From: Desulfobacula sp.
Lineage (GTDB): Bacteria > Desulfobacterota > Desulfobacteria > Desulfobacterales > Desulfobacteraceae
NCBI RefSeq assembly: GCF_021107415.1
Contig: NZ_JAIOSW010000410.1
Coordinates: 1 to 15,246 of the forward strand
Reading direction: 5' to 3'
Length of the DNA: 15,246 nucleotides
This document shows, in pieces, positions 1 to 7,024 of this stretch. The notes below the pieces were generated by a model. It saw only the letters and a program-made list of their open reading frames with translations, was not told the DNA's origin and made no database searches. The position numbers were made by a program, and so were the translations under genes. Every line of letters begins with the position of its first letter. The stretch's first letter is position 1.

Positions 1-1
1 C

Positions 2-484
2 AAGAATGGAAAAATAGAAATCGGCATTGTCGGTGCAAAAATTGATGATCCACAGATCAAACAGGAGAGACTTGTTGCAGATGAAATGAAACTGATTGTT
101 CCCTTAAATCATAAATGGGCAGATAAAACCTTTATTGACTGCTCAAAGCTCTTTGGAGAAAAATTTATTGCAAGAGAAAAAGGATCGGGAACATGGCAAT
201 CCATCCTTAAAAGCATGGATAATGCAGGATTTGACTCTAAAAAATTAAAAATCCATATCACCATGGGAAACACGGTCTCTGTTATCCAAGGCATCTTAAA
301 TCACATTGGAATCTCCATCCTTTCAACCATAGCAGTTCAGGATGATATCGACAAAGGACGTTTAAAAGCTTTATCTGTAAGAGGCCTTGACCTTAACCGT
401 TTTTTTTATCTGACCACATCAAAAAAAAGGACCATGTCTCCGATTTGTAAAAAATTTATTGAATTTGCACAGATAGCCCTTTAG
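2..484 (+). CDS. LysR-family transcriptional regulator, C-terminal part (5' end outside window)
   Basis: This is the effector-binding half of a LysR-type regulator, a cytoplasmic DNA-binding protein that senses a small metabolite. The frame is open from base 2, so the first in-frame ATG at 86 is internal; the N-terminal helix-turn-helix lies off the window. Visible landmarks are the first half of the periplasmic-binding-like fold (IEIGIVGAKIDDPQ), the family signature REKGSGTW at about window codons 57-64, and the second-lobe segment GNTVSVIQGILNHIGISIL. The RExGSGT form is common in the CysB-like group and in regulators placed near sulfur or selenium genes in sulfate reducers, but the ligand cannot be told from this fragment. 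The gene ends 46 bases before the convergent ATPase gene. The assignment to LysR is firm; the subfamily is not. Confidence 0.88.
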   Translation, partial: KNGKIEIGIVGAKIDDPQIKQERLVADEMKLIVPLNHKWADKTFIDCSKLFGEKFIAREKGSGTWQSILKSMDNAGFDSKKLKIHITMGNTVSVIQGILNHIGISILSTIAVQDDIDKGRLKALSVRGLDLNRFFYLTTSKKRTMSPICKKFIEFAQIAL

Positions 485-530
485 ATGGCCAGAAGCAAAA
501 CTCATAATTTATTACTCTCTACCCTCCCTC

Positions 531-1850
531 TTATACCAGATCCCATATATTTTCAGCCATATATAACGGAATATTGACAACTTCAATTCCCCCATCACAA
601 TAAATATGCTCATAGGGTGAGAAGCTGACCACTACCCCTTTTTTTTGATCATACATCCGCAGATAAGAAAGGATGCCTTTCAGGTGTGTTTTTTTTATCC
701 GGGTTGCTGCCTTACATTCAATGGGTACAAAGTGATCTCCATGCCGCAAAATAAAATCAATTTCCATTCCGGAAGGGGATTTTTTCCAGCCGTGCAGGTC
801 AGAAATTTTCCGGGCAAGCTCTATTGCCACTTGATTTTCGACAATACCACCCAGGGGTTTTCTTAAGTCCGAACCTACTGAATCAATGAGACCAATTGAC
901 GGGACTGCTGCCTCCCGATAGTGCCTTAATATTCCTGTGTCAAACAGATAGCGCTTGGGCAGATAACGATGACTGTGTTCCGGTGATACCCCATGTTGTT
1001 CTGAACAAAATATCAGTTTCCACTGCTCAAGCCGGGTAAAAATCTGATTAATTTTATGGTGTACGGGTGTTGTGGGTGAGGGTACGACACTGCTGTTTTT
1101 CGAAGGAGACCCTGCATAATTTGCCACACTTTTAAAGCAAGCCTTGACAATACTTAGATCATCCTCACCAAACAGACGGATAAAATCTTGTTCATAGTCT
1201 GCAATAACCGCACTGCGAAGTTGCCTGAAATCCCGGTCCAAAAAATATTCCAGAACAACTGCCGGCAAACCGCCAACCTCTAAATATTTATCCAGGTTTA
1301 AAAGAAGCTCTTTATGGACTATTGTGGAAATTTGAGAGGGTGTTTTAAGTTTTTCAACCAGAAAATCATTTTTCCCTGCCCGCAAAAACTCATAAAAAGA
1401 AAATGGCGACACCGTGAGTCTTTTCACCCGACCAACCGGATAACGAACATCTTTTCGAAACAGCCTTGCCAGGGTCGATCCTGACAGAATTGAGGTTGTG
1501 CGCGGCCAGGATTCCTTCATAAAACGAACAAACTGACCAAGAACCATACTTTCCTGGGATTCGTCAATAAAAAGAATACCTCCTGCTGACGGGTCAAAAC
1601 CAAAAGATATCCGCAGTAAGTCCTCAAACTCTGAAAACTGCTTGCATTCATCAATCTTCAACCTGAAAAGACGATCCTTTTCCAGGTTAATGATGATTTT
1701 TTCCATCGGAAACTGGCTGATCACATGCTCAACCACGGTACTCTTCCCAACCTGACGCGCTCCTTCTACCAGGAGCACGTCTTTGTGTTCATCTAAAGAG
1801 TCGATAAACCCATACAACTCCGGTTCAATGTTTCTGGAAATATAAGCCAT
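531..1850 (-). CDS. AAA+ ATPase with DUF4143 / PD-(D/E)XK-like C-terminal domain
   Basis: A predicted ATPase of the widespread AAA_14-DUF4143 family. Its physiological role is unknown; members are often linked to mobile or defence regions. Counting from the ATG at 1850 (439 aa), the P-loop GARQVGKST is at about 30-38, the Walker B strand LFIDESQ at 93-99, a sensor-like SGSTLARL at 123-130, followed by the family's PFSFYEFL segment. The C-terminus has GGIVENQVAIELA, then EIDFIL and PIECKAA, the spacing of a PD-(D/E)XK nuclease-like core. The frame continues to a TTG at 1874, but neither start has a good ribosome site, so I prefer the ATG. It is a single gene, convergent with the LysR gene and 66 bases downstream of the toxin gene on the same strand, so it could be read through from the toxin-antitoxin promoter. 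Full length, no break seen. Confidence 0.88.
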   Translation of the reverse strand: MAYISRNIEPELYGFIDSLDEHKDVLLVEGARQVGKSTVVEHVISQFPMEKIIINLEKDRLFRLKIDECKQFSEFEDLLRISFGFDPSAGGILFIDESQESMVLGQFVRFMKESWPRTTSILSGSTLARLFRKDVRYPVGRVKRLTVSPFSFYEFLRAGKNDFLVEKLKTPSQISTIVHKELLLNLDKYLEVGGLPAVVLEYFLDRDFRQLRSAVIADYEQDFIRLFGEDDLSIVKACFKSVANYAGSPSKNSSVVPSPTTPVHHKINQIFTRLEQWKLIFCSEQHGVSPEHSHRYLPKRYLFDTGILRHYREAAVPSIGLIDSVGSDLRKPLGGIVENQVAIELARKISDLHGWKKSPSGMEIDFILRHGDHFVPIECKAATRIKKTHLKGILSYLRMYDQKKGVVVSFSPYEHIYCDGGIEVVNIPLYMAENIWDLV

Positions 1851-1916
1851 GGATAAAATATATCTATTCTGCAAACAATAAGCAAGAAAATAGTTATTTT
1901 TATCGCCACTATAAAA

Positions 1917-2279
1917 TCAAAGTGCAAAAACAATTAATAAGGCTTGATTTATTTCCTGTATTTTAGACTGCGACAATTTACCACGAATTTTTACCAGTCT
2001 GTAACGATGATCAATAGGACGGGTCTGCAAACAATCTGCTACAGATTTTTTTGATAGGCCATTCTCTTGTGAAAGTTTGAGTTCAATGTTGGTTTTGATT
2101 CGAACTTTTTTTGCACTCCATTCAGTAATTGGAACAACTTGAATGACTGGCACTCTTTCATTATAAATATTATTGGTTACAATTATACATGGTCTGATTT
2201 TTCCTGTTTCTGAACCCTGGGTCGGGTCAAGATTTACGTCAATAATCATTCCTCTCTTCAATATTGTCATTCCGGCCAT
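1917..2279 (-). CDS. MazF/PemK-family toxin (endoribonuclease)
   Basis: A type II toxin of the MazF/PemK family. These are small SH3-like-barrel ribonucleases that cut single-stranded mRNA at short motifs and are held inactive by the partner antitoxin. Recognition rests on the near-N-terminal KRGMIIDVNLDPTQGSETGK stretch, the following IRPCIIVTNN with the conserved Arg, and VVPITEW with the conserved Thr that with Arg forms the catalytic pair in characterised MazF. At 117-120 aa it has full family length. Two starts are possible: ATG at 2279, or ATG at 2270, whose ATGA overlaps the antitoxin stop and would give the usual MTILKRG N-terminus with translational coupling. I list the longer one, but the shorter is at least as likely. 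Codon use resembles the neighbours. Confident on family; the target motif is unknown. Confidence 0.92.
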   Translation of the reverse strand: MAGMTILKRGMIIDVNLDPTQGSETGKIRPCIIVTNNIYNERVPVIQVVPITEWSAKKVRIKTNIELKLSQENGLSKKSVADCLQTRPIDHRYRLVKIRGKLSQSKIQEINQALLIVFAL

Positions 2280-2500
2280 CCAGTTAAAGCTGTCTCAGTC
2301 AATTCTTTCAGGCTATCGTCCCCGGAATAAATTTCGGAATATAACTCAGCAGATTTTTTTAAGCTTTCAAGTTCCAAGTTATTTTTAAAATGATCAATAG
2401 CTGTTCGAACCAGAGAACTTTTATCCTTAAACCCTAAGGATTTAAAACTATTCAAAAAATTTATTTGTACTTCTTGAATACTGAATTTTGCTTGTTGCAT
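2267..2500 (-). CDS. Ribbon-helix-helix antitoxin, partner of the MazF-like toxin
   Basis: A 77-aa antitoxin upstream of and overlapping the toxin gene. The ATG at 2500 is chosen because an excellent ribosome site (AGGAGG, seven bases or fewer upstream) precedes it; the frame extends 13 codons further with no comparable site. Residues 4-40 look like a MetJ/Arc ribbon-helix-helix unit: short strand AKFSIQ, helix INFLNSFKSL, turn KDKSS, helix LVRTAIDHF. This domain would bind the operator and self-repress. The acidic C-terminus ends in LTETALTGWPE, like the toxin-wrapping tail of MazE-type antitoxins. The stop overlaps the toxin start region, giving coupled translation and antitoxin-first order, the classic arrangement. 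The pairing is what makes the assignment strong; the small protein alone would be less certain. Confidence 0.86.
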   Translation of the reverse strand: MQQAKFSIQEVQINFLNSFKSLGFKDKSSLVRTAIDHFKNNLELESLKKSAELYSEIYSGDDSLKELTETALTGWPE

Positions 2501-2521
2501 ACACCCTCCTTTTAGTACCAA

Positions 2522-2553
2522 ATAATAGTCCAATATCACAGTCCTATTATAGG
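2522..2553 (-). promoter_or_regulatory. Putative autoregulatory operator over the -10 element
   Basis: An 11-base perfect palindrome, CCTAT-T-ATAGG (2543-2553), sits on the -10 box. A wider inverted repeat, ATAATAG (2522-2528) and CTATTAT (2544-2550), spans the likely start site. Ribbon-helix-helix antitoxins repress their own operons through such palindromes, so binding here would block polymerase. The repeats are seen directly; the function is inferred. Confidence 0.5.
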
Positions 2554-2574
2554 CCTAATGACTATGGGAGTCAA
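2546..2574 (-). promoter_or_regulatory. Sigma-70 promoter of the toxin-antitoxin operon
   Basis: On the minus strand TTGACT (2574-2569) is followed by exactly 17 bases and TATAAT (2551-2546), a near-consensus promoter. Transcription would begin near 2539, leaving a leader of roughly 40 bases before the antitoxin ribosome site. It is the clearest promoter in the window. Confidence 0.8.
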
Positions 2575-2622
2575 TACATATCTTTTTGCTGAAGGGAGGC
2601 AAATCGCGGTGCAGCCGCCTGG

Positions 2623-2674
2623 AACGTCTAAATCAGCGGGCGTGGCTTTTTGCGCTCCGCTGAATTTATTCGTT
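2623..2674. repeat. Long imperfect inverted repeat with attC-like architecture
   Basis: AACG at 2623 pairs with CGTT at 2674. Two mismatches follow, then TAAATCAGCGG pairs with CCGCTGAATTTA carrying one unpaired extra base. A further GCG/CGC pair closes around a roughly 10-base T-rich loop. Outer AAC/GTT boxes, an unpaired spacer, an inner arm with one extrahelical base and a variable tip are the layout of integron attC sites. The outer boxes do not fit the RYYYAAC/GTTRRRY consensus well on either strand, no integrase is in the window, and the element lies upstream of, not after, the neighbouring genes. It may be a degenerate attC, another dispersed palindrome, or part of an RNA. The hairpin itself is certain. 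Confidence 0.4.
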
Positions 2675-2730
2675 CGGTAATTTCTGACCTGGCATCGTAA
2701 TAAAACTGGGCCGCCTGTTTTTCGTTAAGG

Positions 2731-2768
2731 GATAACCCCTCGAAATGTAGGAGAGGTTATTTTTTTAT
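2731..2768 (+). terminator. Rho-independent terminator without an obvious gene upstream
   Basis: ATAACC pairs with GGTTAT and, after a mismatch, CTC pairs with GAG around the loop; a run of seven T follows at 2760-2766. The T tract makes it a plus-strand terminator, yet no plus-strand gene precedes it back to the LysR end. It either ends an unannotated small transcript covering the 2590-2730 hairpin region or is left over from a lost gene. Confidence 0.5.
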
Positions 2769-2851
2769 ATTCTAATCGAAAAGATCTCTGCAACTAAAGG
2801 TGCAATTTTTTGTTTGCTGAAAAATGCCTCTGTCAGATTTGTTTTAATTTT

Positions 2852-2998
2852 TTAAGGTATGTTACAACCCATTTTTCCAAAATCGTTAGCAAACACTTTA
2901 AGATCGGAGCCATCAACTACACCATCATCGTTGAGGTCACCCAGGCATTCTTTCTGTGGAAAATTGAATATAACTTCTTTGATATATTGAGATAGCGA
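2852..2998 (-). pseudogene. C-terminal remnant of a dockerin-type (EF-hand) protein
   Basis: Too short for a normal gene call, but the minus strand reads a clear dockerin-like calcium-binding repeat, GDLNDDGVVDGSDLKVF, then ANDFGKMGCNIP and a stop at 2852. The loop D-x-N-x-D-G-x-x-D-x-x-D matches the first half of a type I dockerin, usually the last module of a secreted protein. An in-frame TAA at 3001-2999 interrupts the frame. Upstream of it a further 39 codons, open from 3118, read plausible protein (for example LTVTGDWFWK) and overlap the end of the crotonase gene in another frame. I therefore read this as the eroded 3' end of a once larger extracellular protein gene. The single EF-hand-like repeat is solid; the upstream extension is weaker. 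Confidence 0.55.
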
Positions 2999-3081
2999 TT
3001 ATTTCCAAAACCAATCTCCCGTTACGGTAAGTACATAACAAAATTTATTTTTATTCCTTTCTTCTATAACCGGCAAATTGC

Positions 3082-3804
3082 CTATTCCTGGATAAAAATA
3101 GCCAGTGAATCGATTATTTCAATATCTTCTGTCTCCATGACCTTGATGATATCCTTGTGCATCCTTTTTTTCAGCTCACCAAAAATTCCTCTTTTTTTCA
3201 TGAACGTTCTGGCAAACGCCACTGCATCTTTGAGAAGCGCTTCGTTGTCAGCACTTGCTTTAACAATCACATGGCTGTCTTCCAGCTCCTGGGCACCCAG
3301 ACGCTTTCCTGAAAGTATCATCTCATTAAATTTATATTCAGGTATGGCCTTGCGAACAAAGGCAATCATACCCGGAAGAAAGGGTATACTGATGTCCACT
3401 TCCGGGAAACAAAAAAAACCTTTATCTTTTTTCATAAATCTGAAATCACACGTACAGGCCAACATGGCACCATTTCCAAATGCATGACCGTTAATGGCGG
3501 CAATGACTGGAACAGGCATGAATAAAATCCTTTTAAAAATTGTGTTCATTCCGTGTAAAAATAATTTTACACTGTCAAAATCCTGTTCATTCATTTTCAG
3601 CCCCAGCCATTCAACATCAATCCCCTGGCAAAAATTTTGTTCATCCGTGGATGTCAAAATAATAGAAAAAATCTCTTTATCTTCCAGTATTTCATCAAAA
3701 CATTGATTCATCTGCCCTACAAATTCAAGATTCTGCTTGTTAGGGCCGTTGCACATATTAATAATTGCCACAGATTCATTTTTTTCCCATTCAATAATTG
3801 CCAT
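3082..3804 (-). CDS. Crotonase-family protein (enoyl-CoA hydratase/isomerase)
   Basis: A 240-aa member of the crotonase superfamily, soluble enzymes that stabilise an enolate of an acyl-CoA thioester. The ATG at 3804 is preceded by GGGAG at good spacing; the frame extends nine codons further without such a site. The oxyanion-hole/CoA segment is AAINGHAFGNGAMLACTCDFRF (about residues 101-122), and a single acidic residue follows in GFFCFPEVDISIP. A Glu only at this second position and the RGF-like KGFFCFPEVDI context resemble delta3-delta2-enoyl-CoA isomerases more than hydratases, which usually have two Glu. It would act in beta-oxidation or degradation of unsaturated acyl-CoA, but no other fatty-acid gene is nearby. 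It is a single gene, divergent from the hyuA-like operon across 223 bases. The exact substrate is open. Confidence 0.82.
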   Translation of the reverse strand: MAIIEWEKNESVAIINMCNGPNKQNLEFVGQMNQCFDEILEDKEIFSIILTSTDEQNFCQGIDVEWLGLKMNEQDFDSVKLFLHGMNTIFKRILFMPVPVIAAINGHAFGNGAMLACTCDFRFMKKDKGFFCFPEVDISIPFLPGMIAFVRKAIPEYKFNEMILSGKRLGAQELEDSHVIVKASADNEALLKDAVAFARTFMKKRGIFGELKKRMHKDIIKVMETEDIEIIDSLAIFIQE

Positions 3805-4027
3805 AATCACTCCCTGCAAACTAATATTCATTCTTCAAAATAAACAACGTTATCCATCAATAAATTAATTATTTTAATATTTCAAGGTTAAAGCCGATTT
3901 TCCAAACAAATACTATATGGATTTCAACAGAAAATCTCATTGACAAGCCTTATTTTTTCTGACAAGCTCCGCAATGATATAAAGAGTAAATTATAGGCTG
4001 TAATATACTAAAAATCAGGAATTCGCC
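3805..4027. promoter_or_regulatory. Divergent intergenic region with a direct repeat upstream of the hyuA-like operon
   Basis: This 223-base AT-rich spacer must hold promoters for both the crotonase gene and the plus-strand operon. TGACAAGC occurs twice, at 3941-3948 and 3960-3967, 19 bases apart and on the same face of the helix, which could be a regulator site. The first copy is within TTGACA, a consensus -35, but no -10 lies at correct spacing. AT-rich candidates (TATAAA at 3978, TAATAT at 4001) lack matching -35 boxes. The promoter cannot be pinned down. Confidence 0.35.
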
Positions 4028-5701
4028 ATGATTATTGGAATAGATGTCGGCGGCACACACACGGATGCTGTTCTTTTAAGCAGAAACGGTATTGAAAAAA
4101 AAATTAAAGTGCCCACAGACTCTGTAGATCTTTTCAATACGATCCTCTCAGGTTTTACCCAACTTCTGGATAATATCGATCCAAAAAAAATCAAACGGAT
4201 TGTTATTTCAACAACACTGACAACCAATGCTATTGTTCAACAAAATATGGATCCCATTGGAATGATTGTTTCAGCGGGTCCCGGGATTGATCCCAAATTT
4301 TTCAGAACAGGTGAGCACTATTATTGTGTTGCAGGCTCTATCAATCACAGGGGGAGAGAAAAAGCACCGGTAAACAAAATTGAGATCGAAGATATTGCCA
4401 GAAAGCTAAAAAAGGCCGGCATTGAATATGTTGGCGTTGTCGGCAAATTTTGTGTTCGAAATCCCAGCCATGAGATATTTATTAAAAGAATTATAAACAA
4501 ACATTTCAAAAAAGTATTTTTGGGGTACCGTGTCTCGGGGAATCTTAATTTTCCCCGCCGAATTGCCACAACCCATTTAAATGCGGCCGTGTTTTCCCTT
4601 CACAAATCTTTTTTTGAGGCTGTCAAACACTCCCTTGAGGAAAAGGGGCTGACCATTCCTATCCAAATTCTGAAAGCGGATGGCGGCACCATGACCATTG
4701 AATCTTCCATGTCTTTTCCAGGTCAAACCGTGCTGTCGGGGCCTGCCGCAAGTATTATGGGAGCCATCCCCTATGCCCCCGCAAATCAGGATGCCATCGT
4801 GCTGGATATTGGCGGCACAACCACTGATATTGCTTTTCTGGTTAACAAGGTGCCTTTATTTGAGCCCGTTGGAATTCGAAGGGGCCGGTATAAAAGCCTG
4901 ATCAGATCCCTTTTAACCGACTCAGAAGGGATTGGGGGAGACAGCACCGTAAGAGTCAAAGACAAGGAACTGATCATCGGACCTGGCCGCAAGGGACCAG
5001 CCATGGCGTTTGGAGGACCCGGGCCGACTCCCACCGATGCCATGGTTGTACTGGGGCAGATGAATGAAGGAAACAGGCAAAAAGCCCAGGAAGGTATTCA
5101 TTTAATTGCCAAGGAACTGAAGCTGACTGACATAGAAACTGCTGATCAAATATTTAAAAAATGCTGTTCCATAATTCTTAAAAAAACATTTGAAATGATA
5201 GATAAGCTTAATTCTAAACCGGTTTATACGGTTCATGAATTTCTTGAAGGATATAAAATCAGCCCGGAAAAGATATTCCTTCTTGGAAGGCCTGCCCCCT
5301 ATTTTGCAAAAAAAATAGAAGATCTTTATCAAATTGAAACCGTTGTGGTACCTCATTTTTCCGTGGCAAATGCCATTGGTGCAGCCCTTGCCAGAACCAC
5401 CTGTGAAGTTTCCTTAAATGCCGATACAGAGCAGGGCATTGTAACTGCCCATGAAGAAGATTTTGCAGAACCCATTTCAAAAACTTATTCTGAAGATGAT
5501 TTAATCGAAACCGCATACACACTTTTAAAAGAAAAAGCCATTAGTTCAGGTGCAGATCCGGACAATCTGAATGAAGTGGAAGTGGTTGAATTTCAACAAT
5601 TCAATATTGTTCGAAATTTCTCACCCAGAGGTAAAATATTCAGAACGAAAATGCAGCTTAAACCTGGCCTGATTAAAGGCTTTGAAAAAGTTTTGCAATA
5701 A
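4028..5701 (+). CDS. Hydantoinase/oxoprolinase-family protein (HyuA-like)
   Basis: A 557-aa member of the HyuA/5-oxoprolinase ATPase family. Characterised members use ATP to open cyclic amides (hydantoins, 5-oxoproline), and related subunits activate ketones for carboxylation. Two actin/ASKHA-type phosphate loops are plain: GIDVGGTHTDA at 4-14 and VLDIGGTTTD at 258-267. The family linker ADGGTMTIESS and SGPAASIMGA lie between, and GIGGDSTVRV at 301-310 marks the core Hydantoinase_A fold. AGGA sits seven bases before the ATG. It is shorter than the roughly 680-720 aa of classic HyuA, and no HyuB partner is in the window, so a true hydantoinase is unlikely. Proteins of this shorter type are mostly uncharacterised. 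It is the first gene of a three-gene operon; the deacetylase starts 15 bases after the stop. Confidence 0.85.
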   Translation: MIIGIDVGGTHTDAVLLSRNGIEKKIKVPTDSVDLFNTILSGFTQLLDNIDPKKIKRIVISTTLTTNAIVQQNMDPIGMIVSAGPGIDPKFFRTGEHYYCVAGSINHRGREKAPVNKIEIEDIARKLKKAGIEYVGVVGKFCVRNPSHEIFIKRIINKHFKKVFLGYRVSGNLNFPRRIATTHLNAAVFSLHKSFFEAVKHSLEEKGLTIPIQILKADGGTMTIESSMSFPGQTVLSGPAASIMGAIPYAPANQDAIVLDIGGTTTDIAFLVNKVPLFEPVGIRRGRYKSLIRSLLTDSEGIGGDSTVRVKDKELIIGPGRKGPAMAFGGPGPTPTDAMVVLGQMNEGNRQKAQEGIHLIAKELKLTDIETADQIFKKCCSIILKKTFEMIDKLNSKPVYTVHEFLEGYKISPEKIFLLGRPAPYFAKKIEDLYQIETVVVPHFSVANAIGAALARTTCEVSLNADTEQGIVTAHEEDFAEPISKTYSEDDLIETAYTLLKEKAISSGADPDNLNEVEVVEFQQFNIVRNFSPRGKIFRTKMQLKPGLIKGFEKVLQ

Positions 5702-5716
5702 TTTTATGAGGTAATA

Positions 5717-7024
5717 ATGTTAAAGGCACACCATAAGACAGGTCTTGTATTCTTCCCCGCATTTGACTGGGCTATAGATCCTACCCATCCCGAAAGGGAA
5801 GAAAGACTTCTATATACCCAGGATCAAGTTACAGAGGAAGGCATTTTCGACATTGGGGGTATTATTGAATATAAACCTGACATTGTGTCAGCCCAGGATA
5901 TCCAGCGGGCACATTTCTGCGTACCGGATGAAAGAACCATTACTACCGAATCCCATCTGATCAGCGCAGGAGGAGCCAAAGCCATTGCAGATGCAGTTTT
6001 AAACAAGGAAGTAAAAAGCGGATTTGCACTGGTTCGTCCTCCCGGGCATCATTCCATGAGGGTTTCCCATGGTGGCAGAGGCTTTTGTCACATAAATATG
6101 GAAGCCATCATGGTGGAATATATCAGATCCCAATACGGTGTTAAAAAAATTGCCATAATTGATACCGACTGCCATCACGGGGACGGAACCAATGATATCT
6201 TCTGGCATGATCCTGATATATTGTTCATTTCCCTGCACCAGGATGGAAGAACCATGTATCCCGGTTCAGGATTTCCAGATGAACTGGGGGGTCCCAATGC
6301 AAAAGGGTCTAACCTGAACATACCGTTGCCACCGGGCACATCCACCCAGGGATATCTTTATGTCATAAACAATTGTGTGTTGCCTGTTTTAGAAGAATTT
6401 CAACCGGATCTTATTGTCAACTCTGCCGGACAGGATAACCACTATACCGATCCTCTCACCAATATGAATTTTTCAGCACAGGGATATGCAAAGCTCACCT
6501 CTCTTCTTAAACCCGATATTGCTGTTCTTGAAGGGGGTTATTCCATTGAAGGTGCTCTGCCCTACGTGAACTTAGGGATTATTCTTGCCATGGCAGGCCT
6601 TGACTATTCCGGCGTTGTTGAACCGGATTATGATCCGGAACGCCTGAAACAATCCGTAAGCATCACTGATAAAATTAAAAAAACCACTGACCTTATCAAT
6701 TCATATTGGAAGCAGAAAGACAGGCTAAGACAAAAAGCCGGAACTCCCGGTGATCTTCAGGTCAGACACCGGGAAATATTTTATGATACCGACAATATCT
6801 TTGAGCAGCAAAAAGAAAAGGTAAGAATTTGCAGGGATTGCGGAGGGTGTTTTGAAATTGATTCCAAGACAATACAACGTCATATTCTTGCTATACATAT
6901 CCCCATCAATGCCTGTAAAGCCTGTATAGAAACAGGATACAAATTTTTTGATCAGGCAGATAAAAATAAATTTAACACCGTCTTTTTGCAAGACAGAACA
7001 AAAGATACCTATGAAATAAAGTGA
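5717..7024 (+). CDS. Histone deacetylase-family amidohydrolase with Cys/His-rich C-terminal tail
   Basis: A zinc-dependent deacylase of the HDAC/AcuC/acetylpolyamine amidohydrolase superfamily, which removes acyl groups from lysine side chains, polyamines or similar amines. The tandem His pair is in RPPGHH (111-112), the zinc-ligand segment DTDCHHGDGT at 149-158 gives Asp151 and His153, SAGQDNH gives the third ligand Asp240, and LEGGY supplies the catalytic-type Tyr275. The catalytic domain appears intact through about residue 300. Residues 371-403 form an extra module, Cys372/375/378, His389/394 and Cys400/403, that could bind a second zinc; this is not usual for bacterial HDAC-like proteins. 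GAGGT five bases before the ATG is a good ribosome site. Its last four bases (GTGA) overlap the epmA start, implying coupling. The substrate is unknown. Confidence 0.88.
   Translation: MLKAHHKTGLVFFPAFDWAIDPTHPEREERLLYTQDQVTEEGIFDIGGIIEYKPDIVSAQDIQRAHFCVPDERTITTESHLISAGGAKAIADAVLNKEVKSGFALVRPPGHHSMRVSHGGRGFCHINMEAIMVEYIRSQYGVKKIAIIDTDCHHGDGTNDIFWHDPDILFISLHQDGRTMYPGSGFPDELGGPNAKGSNLNIPLPPGTSTQGYLYVINNCVLPVLEEFQPDLIVNSAGQDNHYTDPLTNMNFSAQGYAKLTSLLKPDIAVLEGGYSIEGALPYVNLGIILAMAGLDYSGVVEPDYDPERLKQSVSITDKIKKTTDLINSYWKQKDRLRQKAGTPGDLQVRHREIFYDTDNIFEQQKEKVRICRDCGGCFEIDSKTIQRHILAIHIPINACKACIETGYKFFDQADKNKFNTVFLQDRTKDTYEIK

Noticed and set aside
2810..2995. 61-codon plus-strand frame in the intergenic region
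   Set aside because: It is the complement of the dockerin remnant, which has clear meaning on the minus strand.
3137..3487. 116-codon plus-strand frame
   Set aside because: Antisense to the crotonase core; Ser/Leu-rich shadow without a ribosome site.
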